Of a DNA stretch of 64,000 bases, positions 44,125-57,310 are shown one piece after another. The DNA is taken from positions 158,410-222,409 of the forward strand of contig VZRG01000748.1 in the NCBI GenBank assembly GCA_013397435.1. Direction: 5' to 3'. This stretch comes from Erythrocercus mccallii (taxonomy: Eukaryota; Chordata; Aves; Passeriformes; Dicruridae). The notes beneath the pieces are model-generated. The model worked only from the letters and a program-made list of their open reading frames with translations, was not told the DNA's origin and ran no database searches. The translations under genes were made by a program, and so were the position numbers. Positions within the stretch are counted from its first letter, which is position 1. The number at the start of each line of letters is the position of its first letter.

Positions 44125-44516
44125 GGAAAGGATGAGAATGCTGTGGCTGTTCACTCTGGAGAAGAGAAGGCTGAGAACTATCTTGTCAATGTGCACAAAT
44201 GGCTGAAAGGGGAGTGCAAAGAAGTAGGAGCCCGGCTCTTCTCAGTGGTGAGCACTGAGCACAGGCAATGGGCACGAATTGGGCAGTTTCCTGTGAACAA
44301 TAGGAGACACTTCTTCACTGTGAGGGGAGCTGAGCATTGGCATGGGTTTCTCAGGGAGGCTGCAGCATCTTCATCCGTGAAGGTACTCAAAAGCCATCTG
44401 GGTGTGGCCAGAACAACTGGCTTGAGGTGGTCCTGGGCATTGCTTGATCAGTGAGGCTGGACAAAATTACCTGAGGCCCCTTCCTGCCTCAGACATTGTG
44501 TGCTTCTATGAACCTA
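44125..44516 (+). mobile_element. CR1 LINE 3' untranslated and end region
   Basis: Collinear with the avian CR1 3' part: GCTGTTCACTCTGGAGAAG, then GGCTGAAAGG, AGACACTTCTTCACTGTGAG, TCAGGGAGGCTGCAGCATC, and the tail CTTCTATGAA. It is diverged from the common young CR1 subfamilies as I remember them, suggesting an older copy. It is 5'-truncated with no reverse transcriptase segment. The apparent 103-codon frame over it is not a gene. Confidence 0.92.
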
Positions 44517-46674
44517 ACTGGCAAGAGAAAAAGCCTTGGAGAAGTAAAAGAAGATACCAAAGATTACTCTTCAAAGATTGACAAGGTACAGGCCAAGGTG
44601 TTAGGTAGTGAGATCACAGAGAAGGGCCTGTTGGAAAGGTTGTCAATCTATATCAATAAAAATCCTAAAGACAAGCTGGCAAAGGATCCATGATATTCCT
44701 AGAGGTCACTGATTGCTCATGGTCCAGGCCATGGACTGTTCAGATTGAATGAAATGGGAAAAAACTATTCTCATTTCTATGAAGCAAGCTTTGCACAACA
44801 AGGAATGAGGGTTAATAGAAGTAAAAAGTTGTGGAGGTTTTGTACCAAGTTTTTGGTGCATTCCTAATAAGCAGTGAATCATTTGTGTGTTCCTCTTCGA
44901 TGTGTCATTCCAAGCACATCATCAATGCAGAGTCAAATGGAGTAAACGAGAAATCCATACAAATGACAGGAGTGCTGGATAGATGAAGTCCTATTGGATC
45001 CAAGTGATTTGTCTTAGCACAAAACAAAATATCTGACAGCACATTATGAGAGTCACCATTTCAGAAATTCTTGAACAGGAATTCTGCTATCGTCTAAAAA
45101 GTTTTTGGATCCAAGATTAATTAATACTGAAGTTGCTACAAAATAAACCTGTGTGCCAGAAGACACAGAAGACCTCTCTAAAAAGAGGGTCAAACTGTTA
45201 CTTGCTAGAGAAGTTAAAAAGAATTAGATGTGTCATAACTACTAAATGAGACCATGTGACAAAAGTGACCATGACATGTTTGTATAGAGACAAATTAAAT
45301 CAACAGAGTTTGAAATAGAAGGCTGTGCATGCGTCTAGTTTAAAACACAGCCTACCACTGATGAAATCATAGCATGATCGAAGGTCCAAGGGTAGGGCAA
45401 ATAGATTTTGAAAGAAATGAAAAAGGCTGGCTGGTAAAAAACCTCTGCCACCCACATCTAGGTTGCATGTCTGAGATGTTCCTCAGAGGTACCCCCTGAG
45501 AGAAAGAGAAAATTGCACCTCCTTTTCCAGGACTCACACAATGTAAGTAATGCTGCTCTGTGTCCACAGAGCTAACTGAGTCCTTCATGGCATGAAATGA
45601 GGTTCTCTGCTTATTGGAAACAAGCCAGTGGCCAATGTGCCCAGAAAAGACAAGTTTGGTAAACTGGGAATGGTTTGCTGATCAGAATAATGCCCATTTC
45701 CCACTGTCTGACTTTTGTTGGCTGGACTGAAATTATCTGTAGCAGTATTTTTGATTACAGGCTTGATATGCTCTTAGGTGCTTTAATGAAATAACAGAAT
45801 GTCACATTACCAAAGAGAAACCAGAATGTGTATCACTGAGGAGTCACTTTCCCATATTACAGTGTGAAAACAGAGAGATTTTTCAGGCACATAGGTGTTT
45901 CCTTGTGTTTGAAAGCAGCAAGGTTGAAAGGCTTCTGTCTCAATGCCCCTTTGCACCCTTTCTAGGATTAAGAAAGCTAAGACTTCTCCCCCTGTCAGAT
46001 CTGCCTCCTGCACATCCATTGCCCCCACACTTTTATAGCTGAGTGACTGGATCACCTGTGTTTATGGTGGATACAACTGTTGATCAGGCCGGGTCTGTGT
46101 GCACTGTCCCTGCTGCAGCCCTCCTTGAGCAGACACACAAACCTGCTTCCCCATCCTTGCACCCACAAAGACACAGGAGAGCATGGAACTGGCTGGTGTT
46201 CCTTCTGTGCCTGTCACAAGAAGAGCAATGCCAGGGGACTTCTTGCCACATGTCAGTTCCCTATGGAATATTCTTCCCTTCCAGTGTTTCCATTCACGAT
46301 CCCTCAGCATTTAACAAAGCAAAGCAGCTGAAATAAGAACAGTACAGGAGTGCAAGCAAAATGTTTAAATCCATCCAAATAGGAAAAGCTCTAACATTTA
46401 CCAGCTGGTCACATAAATACCCTGCCAGGAGGATAGATCCCATATCACTCCCAAGAGCAGGGAGTTCCCATGCAGAGCTGCCTCTAGCTGCTACCCCACT
46501 CCGTGAGTTTGCTTTTGTTTTGTGTTGGAGTCTGATGCACAGGGAAAATCCCTCGTGCTGCCCTGGGGGGTCAGGGACCCCAGTTGGGGCTCCAGGAGAG
46601 CACTGCCTTTGACCTTAGTCCATGGGAAAGGCTTCCCAAAATAACAGGAGAAGTGAGAACAACAAGCATCTAGA
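44517..46674. other. Gene-free interval
   Basis: Directly after the CR1 tail the plus frame that starts within CR1 at 44496 stays open to 44693, giving a lysine- and glutamate-rich 58-codon stretch with plausible protein composition but no match I recognise. The rest shows no exon, RNA gene or repeat. Confidence 0.35.
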
Positions 46675-47130
46675 GTAAATAGTAGTATAATTTAGCACAG
46701 AGTGAAAACTTGTAGTTTAGGGTTTTTTAGAATAGGGAAGGATGAAGGCAAGATGGAGGATTCTGGGCAGTGACCCATGTTCTCCTTCTTCTTCTTCTTC
46801 TCCATGTTCTGCTGTGGATGTGGCATAGATAGATTGGTAGAATGAAACTGAGGTAGAAATTACGTGTTTAGAATAAGTAGTGATTATTGGTATAGAAATA
46901 TAAACATAGTACGTTGTATACGTTAATTGGTGTAGAAACCTTTAAAAGAGCCTTGTTATCTCTGTCCAGGGACTTTGTCAGCTCTGTCTTGAGGTGAGTT
47001 AAGCCTGGTGCAAAGGCAGCTCGCTCACGATGAGATAAGAGCAATAAAGCATCTTCCAAGACTGAAAGCTGCAAGCTCCACTCTCTTCATTTCAAACCCT
47101 GGTACTGGACTCTGAGGTAAAAACCTCAAC
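46675..47130 (+). mobile_element. Probable LTR of an ERVL-like family
   Basis: Features in order: AGTATAATTTAGCAC and ACTTGTAGTTTAGGG near the left edge, AAGATGGAGGATTCTGGG, TTTAAAAG (46941-46948) as a TATA-like box, GCAATAAAGC (AATAAA 47043-47048), and a short U5-like end. The overall organisation matches avian LTRs I know of, but the exact termini and a target duplication could not be fixed. A (TTC)n tract lies inside. Confidence 0.55.
46785..46801 (+). repeat. (TTC)n trinucleotide microsatellite
   Basis: Five to six TTC/CTT units inside the LTR-like segment. Confidence 0.85.
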
Positions 47131-50100
47131 TAGGAGGCACCCAGGAAAGGGAGCTTCCGTCAGTTTTGGGATTAATTTCCAAGAGGGCCAAAGTGGTTTT
47201 GTATGGCTGTTTGTTTCTAAAAACATTTAGCCTACCCTTTTGAGTTCTGTTTTTCTTCCACTGGAAGATAAAAGCCTCACAAGGGACTGAGTCCCCACTG
47301 AAGTACTTACAAATGTGATATAGGTGGCTAAAACATACTGTTCTGTTTCAAGAAGTTCACACCTTTGGAGACAACCTCAGCACATAGCAAAATCCCCTCC
47401 TGCTAGCTGCTGCACGAACACAGACAGGAGCTCGTCCCTCCTGTATGAGTCCTGCACACCAGACATGGTAAAAAGCTGCTGGCACAGCAAGACTGGCAGA
47501 GGAGGCATAGCCCATCAGCTGGGGAAGAGGCAGGAGAGCCAACATAGGGGCCTACAGTGGAGATTCCCTTCTCAAGCCTTGCACCTGTGCCCTGGCAGCT
47601 GCTCTGATTTCCTGACCACTCAACAGTAGGATAATCTGTGGTTATGGCATATCCAGTGCCTACCCCCTCTCAAGGACTTCTTTAACTATCACAGAAAGAG
47701 AAGTCTGAGCCAAGAGAGACCCTAGAGTAAGATGGAGGGGAGAAGGAGCAGACACATGCCTCTGCTTCAGCTACCTTTCCTCCCTCTTCTTATAGCTTAC
47801 ATAATCATGGTGTTGGGTGGTCCAGCACCAAAGGGTACCTACAGCATCCTCTCATTAATGTCAGCAGTGACAGAATCACATCACAGACATTGACTGTCTC
47901 CACTTAAGGATTTATGGTGAAGAAGCAATAACATGGGTGCTGTTCATGTTGCGTGCAGGTACCAACAGTCAGTATACTTTAAGTGGCTGCTTTAGACTGA
48001 TCCTCCTCATCTCAAGGCACTTGAGTGATCCTCAGAGAGAAGACCTTCTTCTGCAGTTTGTCTTTCCTGTGGCCTAAGACACACCAACAGGAGAGGCAGT
48101 AGTTTTTCTTCCCTACCTGAGCTTTACACCATCTGTAATTGGATAATCCTCTAATGTCTTCCTCTCTGTACTAGAGATTAATTTATGCTTTTGATTTTGC
48201 TCTTGGTAAATTTCAACTAAGTTCTTGTTGGGGCACAACATTTCTACATTAATGTCCAATCTGTAAATTTACTATTCTTTGTGCTGTACTGTGATGGTGG
48301 TTTTGGTCTGGACAGGCGGAAATTGATGAATTTGTTCCTCTCTGAGGGGTGTTTTGAGCCATGAGAACTCCAGCCAGCTGGGCTGATGTGGAAAAGAGCT
48401 GCAAGTCTTTTTAAGGAGCCTTGCTGTTAATAAATACCTGCTTGGCTTTCCACAAAATCTGTTACATTATATATATTTGATGTATGCAAAAAGAAAAAAT
48501 CCCAGGGACTGATTAACAGCAGGGTGAGAAAAGTGAGTGCCTTTAAACTATGAAAAGGAAAAGCATGTAGCTTTTATGACTTCCTCTCTTGTACCAGGCT
48601 GACTTGGAGTGTCTGTTGGTTTGTTCTTAATTATTCATCATGCACCTGTTTATTACCTACACTTTGGTGTCCAGCATCCCTAGTCTCACCATGCATCATC
48701 CTTGCTCATCTCGACAGCTCCCCAGCCTCTCTTGCTTTGGATCATTTGAATCACCCCCCTCACTGAACCTTTATGATTTCTGCACTCCTCATTAATTATA
48801 CCATTCCTTTCTTTCCTCCTATGTTTATTCTTCTGTTGGTATCGGCACACCTCTGCTTGTTTTACAACCACCTGGCAACACATGATGACAGGGTGTTGAA
48901 ACAGCTTAGTTGGTGAGGGCTGAAGAGCCGTCAAAATGCCATGTTAGTTACACAGGCGCTGCTGACTGAGGAATTGGCTGAGACATTCAGTCACCTAGTA
49001 CAGCACACATTCACATTGCCTTTTGACTGAGCTGAGGGAGGAGAAAGGCCCACCTGACCATAAACATCTGTGTGGGTGTGAGCAGAGCAGCAGAAACATT
49101 GGGCAGGTGAAGAGAAAAGCTACAGCCTCCTTCCCTATGTGATGCACACAGAGAAGGAGACAGGGCTTGGGAGACATGCTTGAAGTTGTTTGTTCTCAGG
49201 ACCTGCAGTGACATCACTGTCAAATTTGTTTCTCAGCACTATCCACAGGCTAAAAAAGACAGCCATCCACACTATTTCTGCACTCTTCAGCCATACTGAA
49301 TAACCCTCCCTCACACATCTGCCTGGTGGTGGGATCTGCTGTGCCATTGATAGCATCCTCCACAAGCTGAATATCAAGTCTAAGTACCTACTGGGCTTCC
49401 AAAAGGGTCAGTAGCAATTCTGCCAGCTCAAACAGATATCTTATGCAAGGGGACATAGATGCAGAAACCATTTTACTCACACTAACATACAACAACCTCC
49501 CATGGTCATTGCTACCCGGATACTGAGGCTGTCACGACCTGGCATCGGAGATGAAAAGAAAGATGTACAGAAGGACACATCTAAGTGCTTTGGGAGAGCA
49601 CCCTAACAGCTCAAGGAAACAGCACTTTCTGGGTATATTTCATTTGCAGTCAAACAAAGAATCTCCCCACTCAAAAATGTTTAACACTATCACACACACA
49701 GTTAATGCAAACGGTTTCAGTGTTGGCTACATTAAATACACAGCACATTGCTGAACAGAGTGGGGCAGAGCACCTTTGCCATGCCCAAGCTGCTGCATTC
49801 TTCCACTCTTATGAATCAGTTAATGTAGGCAGTTCTCCCTGGCAGGGTTCAAGAAAGAAAATATGCACAACAGCTCTTCAGTCAGGCACTAAAGCAAGGA
49901 CAGTCATTTTCGTCCACATTGTTTACTAAAGAATATTTCTGCAAAGAATAGGTATTCTCTCACAGAATAGTCTTTTTCTGATTGCACCTCCTGAGCTCAG
50001 ACATATCCAAATGCATATGCAGTGCTGAGTATAAGTCTGATTACTGAATAAAGAGCAGAATTCAGATAGCTGATGCAAGGAAAACTATGCAGTAATAAGC

Positions 50101-50743
50101 AGTCAGTCTTTGGGAGATTTGGATAGTTCAGGTGTTCTTAATATATGGATGCTCAATCTTTTTTGTTTTCTTGGCAGGATATTATTGCATGTAGCCCCAT
50201 ATAGCCCATCACATGATCATGCAAGAATTTAAGCAAAGTGAATTACAGCTTTTGTTGGCAGAACAACACAAAAGATAAAAATACCCATGCATACATGTAT
50301 ATAAAGAAGACACAAAATATTTAGGAAGTCACAGGTTGTTTGAAGCTGTAGTTGGGAAAAGATGAAAAAATCCATCCACACTCATTTAAAATTACAGGTA
50401 GAAATTTTAGATAAGAAGAAATTAATTATACAGGCTGGAACTGGGCCAGGACACTGTCCTTTTCTATACTACACAATGTTACCATGTTTGAATGTGCTTG
50501 TAGCAAATTGAGTCACAGGACACAAAGCTGAGCACAACTTTCCTCTGAGAGAAAGAACAAGCCTGCACAACCCCCTCCGGGTCACCCTGCTCTGATTGTC
50601 ATGGGACATCATGCTTTTGAATGCAATTTTTCTAGGGCCCTGCTAAATCAGTCAGGATCCAATCTCTGACTGAACACTGCATTCAAGTACAAGGCACCAC
50701 TGTCCTTCATGCTCTTGTAGCCATTTGTGCTAATGCTACATCA
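47131..50743. other. Gene-free interval
   Basis: No exon, RNA gene or clear repeat. The AT-rich 48120-48520 stretch, with several TTAAT-type motifs and low simple-repeat content, could be conserved non-coding DNA. Open frames reach 114 codons and lack domains. Confidence 0.4.
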
Positions 50744-51227
50744 GCTGATGTTATAAGTGAGCTTATAGTGTAATTCGTGTTATGATATGTTATGTTATTT
50801 TTATAGTAATATTTAGTTTGATTGTAGAAAATGTAGCTTTTTGTAAAAGTTTCTTCTCAGCAGAACTCAGCAGCTCGGAGATGGCTTAGGTGCGGCTTAC
50901 CCGCAGCACTGATAAGAAACAATCACCAGAAACTGGTTGGACAGGTTACAGCTGCCTCTTTGAGAAGAGGTGTGAAGTGATAGCCCACCCAAGGACAAAG
51001 GACAGAAACTCGCTGATGGATGGCAGCTGCAGAGACGGAGCTGGGCCATGCGCTTTTTTGTCCAGTCTCAAGTACAGCTATCAACAAACAAAAACAGACA
51101 CTAGCCAAGGCCGGGATCCACCCTGGCCAGCTTTCAACTGCATTGTACCACTATAGATGACTTCATCAGAGACCGGAGAGGCTCACTCTCATCATTGCAT
51201 ACCATAGTCTCAGGCTACGAAAAACAG

Positions 51228-51234
51228 TATAAGA
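51228..51234 (+). promoter_or_regulatory. TATA-like box of the solo LTR
   Basis: TATAAGA in ACAGTATAAGACTCC, about 140 bp before AATAAA. Slightly degenerate compared with TATAAAAA in family A. Confidence 0.55.
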
Positions 51235-51370
51235 CTCCCTCGAAAATTGCCTTTGACTCTTGTCCCACGACACCAGGAACCGATCTCCCGGGCCGGTTCC
51301 TCGGGGTTTTGAGGATCGTTGGCTCAATTTTTCTATTTCTCAAATTTTCCGAAATTTGTAAATATTTGTA

Positions 51371-51376
51371 AATAAA
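51371..51376 (+). terminator. Polyadenylation signal of the solo LTR
   Basis: AATAAA in TTTGTAAATAAATTTTTT near the 3' end of the LTR. Confidence 0.6.
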
Positions 51377-51433
51377 TTTTTTTGATTTTTCTATTAAAAA
51401 TCGGATTGGCAATTTTTCATTTATAACAGCTGA

Positions 51434-52925
51434 GAATAGGGCTCACCAGGATTTAGATAGAGGAAACACCCCTGCGCAGCTGACACCATGGAGCAATTCA
51501 CAGGGACCTACCTGTAAGCTCTCTACTTGTACAGTGCTTTACAACTCTTGGCAGAAAATGGGGGGACAAGAGGGGAAACACAGCATTGCAGCTGACAACC
51601 TCATTCTTTTTTTTCACTCCTGACTGAAAGCAGTGTGTACTTCTTATACCAGTTGAACTTCCTGCAGTATCCTAGTTTGCCTCTCCCAATGAGGCTTTAT
51701 CCTATGCAAGGCACTGCACTGATGACTTTTGCTTTAGGGTGCTCTAATAAGCCTTCTTAATTTGAGAATAGTGAAGACTGAAGGCTTCACATCCCTCAAG
51801 GCCAGTCAAGGAAGAGGACAGGCCAGGATAGTAGAGGTTGGGGAGGACACTAATATATTGTAATTGCTTCCTAAACTTTTACTTGTTTGTCTGGTACAGA
51901 AAGGGGCCCTCTTTGCTCCATTAATTTCACTGCTGGCACATGATGAAGTGATTTCATCCCCCTCACCCAGCACAGGAGGATGTGGCAGCTGGCACAGGCC
52001 CTTTACTGGGGCCTTTACATATTTCTGCATACCTTGGGATAAATGTTGAGAAGACACAAATAGGAAGACAGAAGGCAGTGCACTCAACACAAGAGGTGTT
52101 GGGAAACCTGCCCACTCCTGATCAGTTGAGTGCCATGCCAGCTTTTTCTGTGGGACACCCACAAGATGTAGTGCACCCAGCAAAGGACAGTTGGTCCCCA
52201 AGGCAAGTGCAGGAGCAAAAGTCCTTCTCAACTACAGCTGCACAGTCAGTGCTGTGGAGGGATTATGTCCTGAATGATGGCAGAGTGGTCATGTTCTGGC
52301 ACAGATGTGCGGGGACCCTTGCTATACAGAAGAGAATGTCAGCCATTGCAATCACCTTGCAAAAGCCTTTGATTTCAGCTACATTTTTCCCCCAAAGACA
52401 TACATTATTTTCTGACTCTTTTCACTGCTTATTGATCTGCCATTGAGTACAGGCTGCCAAGAGATGCCTCAGACAATAGAGTTCATTACAGTTCATTGTG
52501 CTCCCATTTTACATCACTCAGCCCTCCCCTCCTCTGTGCCTGACATTTTCAGCTACCCTGCAGCAAAGAACTTGGCCAGGAGGGAATTCCAATCACACCT
52601 CTGTCCTCAGGGCCTGTCACTCAGTGCAACTCACCTGTAAGGGAGGCATTTACCCCCCAGTCATGTCTGCCATCTTCAAATAAACACAAGCAGTGGGTTT
52701 TTGTTGATCTGTCCTTAGTTGTCTTCTACTGAAGATGTCCATGGGTCTGAACTCCCAACAGATGTTTTCAGACATTGAGTTTGGTGGGAGATTTCTCTGA
52801 ACCAAGAGAGACATCTCTTTGGAAAGGATGTAAATACTTTTCTCTAGACTCGACAGTCTAAATGCCAGTGAATACCTAAGCATATAGCTGAGGTTTGAAC
52901 CCCTAAATCTTAGGTGAGCCCCTAA
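51434..52925. other. Gene-free interval
   Basis: No exon or RNA gene. Overlapping frames of 141 codons (51806-52231, minus) and 154 codons (51982-52446, plus) lie on opposite strands and have no recognisable domain. Confidence 0.4.
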
Positions 52926-52963
52926 ACACACATACACACGCACACATATGCACATACACACAC
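52926..52963 (+). repeat. Imperfect (CA)n microsatellite
   Basis: About 38 bp of CA repeats interrupted by CATA, CACG and TATG units. Confidence 0.9.
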
Positions 52964-55900
52964 TCCAGTGCCAGTCATCTGAACAATTATGAAAGAAATG
53001 CTCTTCCAATGGCAATTGTACCTCCTACCCAGGCCTTGGGCCACCATAGTGTATGTTTGAGAAATGCTTGGAGCAAAGAGACTTGGAGATATGCCCTGCT
53101 ACACTCTGGTTAGGGTTTCCTATTAGGGAGCTGTATCCCCACCTGTGTGGTGAGGGTAGCAGACCCTGGATGGAGCAGTGAACAGCTCTTTTCTATCACT
53201 GTGTTCCTGTGCTGTGTTTAAAAGCTCCTCAGTAAACCTTGGCTGTCCAAAGAACCAAAGGGATCAGTAAGTGCTGGTGACATCAGAATAAACCTATACT
53301 TGTAAAACTTGTCATAAGTATCATAAGACCAGTGATAATATGATTATTTCCCTATGCATTTTTACCTGCTTTTTCATATCTAGTCCTAGGTCACCAGATT
53401 TTGACTGAGGTGAAAGTAAGAAGAAAATCTACAGACTAAAGTTAATTGATCTCTTTCCAGTTTTACCACATTGTTGTCCATCTAGGAGATTCAGAGAGGG
53501 AATCTGATTTCTCAGTTGCTATCCAATTCACTGATAGCATCTCCAGACCTCTTAAAAATCGTTTGCTTCAGCTAAAGCACTGTCAGTTGAGCCATTTAAA
53601 AAGTTGTGGTTGGATTTTATTTCAGTGAAATTTACAGAAGTAAAAAACCCCTGAGAAATACTTTTCTACTTCCTCTACTGAAGAAGTTTGAATACTTCTT
53701 CAATCCCTTTTGATGATTATCCTTACTTTTCTCTCACAACTCCATTTTTTTTCCTGTTGGGATTACTTGTAGTCTATTAGAAGTTTTCAAGTGTGCAGCT
53801 TGAGGTGAGTATTTTCAAACCTGAAATTAAATTGGCAAACATTTCTATCTTCAAAAGAGAACCTCTCCATTAAAAAATTCAGTAATGAAAAAAGGAGTAA
53901 ATGCTTGGAACAGTATTGAAAAGGTAAAAAATCTTTCTGTTTTGAAAAGATAAAGGCTCAAAACACTGAAATTTTCAAACTATTCATTTCCCCTGCACTT
54001 TCAACCAAGACTTCGTTCTGGCTAGCAAGTGAAATCTAGTGAAATGCCTGCCTGCCTCTGGCACTTGAAACTGGACAAAGAGCTAAAGTTTGAATAAACT
54101 ATATGATATTTCAGCTAAGTGTTGGAAGTTAACCAATTTTGATGACAGTATCCTGCATTTGAGTGGGAATTAATGCAGCTCCATTCCAGACCGGGAAAAC
54201 AGAAATTTGTTTTCTTAACAAAAATTATCAGGTTCTGTCAGAATTGGCCCAAAAATCACATTTAATTTCTGCATTAAGCCACTGTCAAAAAAGTAATTAT
54301 TACCCATCAAAATAGTGTTGTTGGAACTCAGAAATATAAGGGTGAGTATGTTATATTAGCACATGAAACTATGGTTTGAGACTGAAAACCAAAACCCCAA
54401 TATTCACCTTTTTTGTCATCTGGTATCATTAAGGTCACTAGTGCACTGGTGGATTTTGGGACTGGGAAGAAGCACTGTCACAAGGCTATCCACACAAGCA
54501 GCAGCTGAGTCATTTCACTGCAGCAAGCCCAGTGACTTAGTGGGGGAAGGGAATGGGGCAAGTATATCAAGGGGTGAAGCTGTGACGGTGGAGGCCCAGA
54601 GCTGCACCCCTCATTGGATAATGCCCCACTTCCTTTGGTGATGAACAGCAGTGCAGACATGGGTAATGACCCATTTGTCTCTTCAAGCTTTCTATAAAAA
54701 CTGAGTATTTAGCCTTTCAGTCTCTCCTGTGCTATTATTGACTTATTCTCATCATTAGTACTTAACATCTATTTTCAGGATTTTCAATAAGCATGAGCTT
54801 GTGTATATATAATCCTGTTTACCTTTATGTTTACTAGCTGGAGATTTTTCCCTGGTTCACAGTTTTGCTCATCTTATGAATTATCTTCATGTGCTAACAT
54901 TTAATTTGTGTCAGCTGCTATAAGCTTCTCAGCTGAAAACTGCATTTCCTGTTCTGAATCTGACAGTGCATCTGAGTGTTTCTGCTATGTTCTATACTTT
55001 TAATTGCACCCCACAGGTAGTCTAGCATTCTCTGACTAGCTCAGCTAGTCCATTTTCTTTATTTTTAGCTCCCCTAAAAATAACTGACTGCCCTTTCACC
55101 ATTAAAGGTGATAAACAGCTCTGTATTTCTAAAACATGTCAGTTCTTAGCATTTCTTTATAAATAACCTCTTCCATTGTTTGCATCAGGGTAACCTCTGC
55201 AACGATCAACTCCTTCCCTCAACTTTCATGTAGTCTCTGGGGTGGTGATTAATGGCTGGTGCCGAGATAAAGTGACGTCATTGAAGACTTCCCTACCATC
55301 TTTCCCACCCCGTCTTTGCTACTCCTCTGTAGTCTCAGTCTGGGCTTTGTTTTACATAAACAGTGTGCCAAAGCCTTGTCACTTGCTGGTTGACAGAAGG
55401 GATTCAAGATACCTCCAAAGTCTTACAGACTGGTTAGCTGTGATATCAGCAACTTTGGGGTGGCTTTCATCGTGCAACCCCTAGAAATATTTTCAGGCAG
55501 TATAAAGGGAGATCCAACCTATTGAAACAATCTCCCATTCCTGTCTCTGCCTCAGTATTGTTTGTGTTTAATGAATATGATCAGGGTCCTTCCACTCACT
55601 CTCATCATCTAACCCCAAGAGTGCAGCCTCAACCCACAGCTAATAGTGAACACCAGGACAAGAGCCCCTCTCAATTTCAACTCATCCTAATTTCAACTCA
55701 TCCCCATTTCAGGCTTTTAAAACATCACTCATGCAGCAAAATTCCCAGGCATTCTCCAAGTTAAGAACAAAATGAACGAAGACAACAAGGAAAATATTCT
55801 TATTATGGGTTCCATTTTTTTTTAACCCTGATATTCTGTGGTACATTTCTTAATTTTTGAATATAAAGTGACAGAAATAATTTGTTGTTAGAAAAGAGAA

Positions 55901-57059
55901 AGTATCTTTGACTATTTACAGGTTTTGTACATCACAAAGGTTTTCATGGTTTTGTTCATTTTTCTTCTTTTTTTTTCTCCGCATCCTTTAAACAATGTTG
56001 AAATGGAAATCTCAACAGTTCACGAAGACCCTCTTCCCCAAAAAACAAATCCCAATGAGAAACAAGAAAAATCAAAGGGGAAAAAAATTAACTCCTTTCA
56101 TAGTTCTCCAGGAAATCCATTTGATTAAATTACATGTATTTTTATATTTATAGATACTATTTTTTCAAGTTCAAACACCAAAAATTCAAGAGAGAAAGGG
56201 GAAAAAAGCCCCAAAACAAGTGTCTTCTCCACTCCCCTCCAGAATCTGTTGATCCCTGCTTGTCCAAAATCAGAAAGAGTTATTTACAGAAAGAAGGAGC
56301 GTGAGGGTGTAGGAAAGAGGAGGATGAGGTTGTGACGGGTGGAGAAAAGACAGTAGAATTAGGGCCTCGGAGAGGTGAGGCAAGCCTGAGTTCAACTGGG
56401 CTTTCCCTTAGGAAGACCCTACATTGGGAGAGTGTCCCCAGTGTCACCTTGCCCCCATGTTCAGTGCAAGGGTGCTGCCTTTCTGGATCCTGTCTCAGCC
56501 CCACATCAGGTGCTCAGTGTTTATTGCTGCCCTTCTCCCCACACCCTCCCTTGGTCTTCCCACACCAGCCAGCCCTGGACATCTCCAGCCAAAGGTATTA
56601 CAAGGAGCAGAGGGAGTGCCTTGAGGGTCTCTGCTGCACCCAGCTGAGCCCCTTCACATGGATCCATGACTGGCAGCAATGGTTGCTGCCCCTTTCCCTC
56701 CCACTGGCTCCTTTTGCTGCTCACTCAATTCACTTCCAGTCTAAAGTCACTGAGAGCTCAACTAAACTGTGTGCTCGCAGGAGCCTAACTCCACTTCCAT
56801 AGGTTCCATTACATGAAACTCATCCTACTGCCAGCTAACCTTGGCACTCTCTCATTCTGTTTCATGATTGCAAGGTATTGGCAAGTAACAGGTGCTACGG
56901 AAAGACTTCGTAGAAAATCCACCTCTGATCCCCATTCTTCCTTTCGATATCCTGACTTCAACTGCAACCTGCTGGAAAAGTTCTGCCAGATAAGTCAAAT
57001 TTTACACTACAGAAAATTAAGTTTATGTTGCAGATGTGAGCCTGCAATTTCCACATGAT
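52964..57059. other. Gene-free interval
   Basis: About 4.1 kb. TTTAAAAG and AGTAAA close together at 53218-53236 resemble an LTR core but nothing else supports one. The AT-rich 54700-55160 has the look of conserved non-coding DNA without a decisive motif. Frames of up to 156 codons (56332-56802, plus) overlap other open frames and have no recognisable domain. Confidence 0.4.
55673..55704 (+). repeat. 16-bp tandem duplication
   Basis: AATTTCAACTCATCCT is followed by AATTTCAACTCATCCC, one base different. Confidence 0.9.
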
Positions 57060-57310
57060 TTGTGTGTATTATAATGTATTAATCCGGAAACACTATGTAA
57101 ATATGTGTAAATGCAGACCACAATCTTAAATCAGTTTTGCATAATGCAAGTAAACAAATTAATCTCCCAATGTGCTTGTAAATGTTAATAAAAACTTGAC
57201 ATTAACCGTTAAGTTAATGTCACTAGATGATAATGTTACTGGCTGAGACAGCAGTGTTGTATGTCACATGTCCTTTAAATGCAAATTAGTAAAATTTACA
57301 TGTCCAAGAA
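57060..57310. promoter_or_regulatory. Candidate conserved non-coding element or enhancer
   Basis: AT-rich but non-repetitive. It contains a perfect inverted repeat at 57197-57222 (arms TGACATTAAC and GTTAATGTCA, spacer CGTTAA), an exact octamer ATGCAAAT at 57279-57286 (POU-factor type), a forkhead-like GTAAACAAATT near 57151, and several ATTAAT cores. Clustering of these motif classes is typical of developmental enhancers; conservation and activity are inferred. Confidence 0.42.

Larger units (their letters stand above)
50749..51428 (+). mobile_element. Complete solo LTR with perfect 5-bp target-site duplication
   Basis: Starts TGTTATAAGTGAGC and ends GGCAATTTTTCATTTATAACA-like sequence, 680 bp. 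GCTGA flanks both sides (50744-50748 and 51429-51433), which matches the 5-bp duplication of several retroviral classes. TATAAGA is at 51228 and AATAAA at 51371. Its first 270 bp pair with the minus-strand copy cut by the gap at 35503. There is no internal viral sequence; the intact duplication and termini suggest a comparatively young insertion. Confidence 0.96.

Noticed and set aside
44143..44454. 103-codon protein
   Set aside because: It falls inside the CR1 3' end, which is non-coding in that orientation and position.
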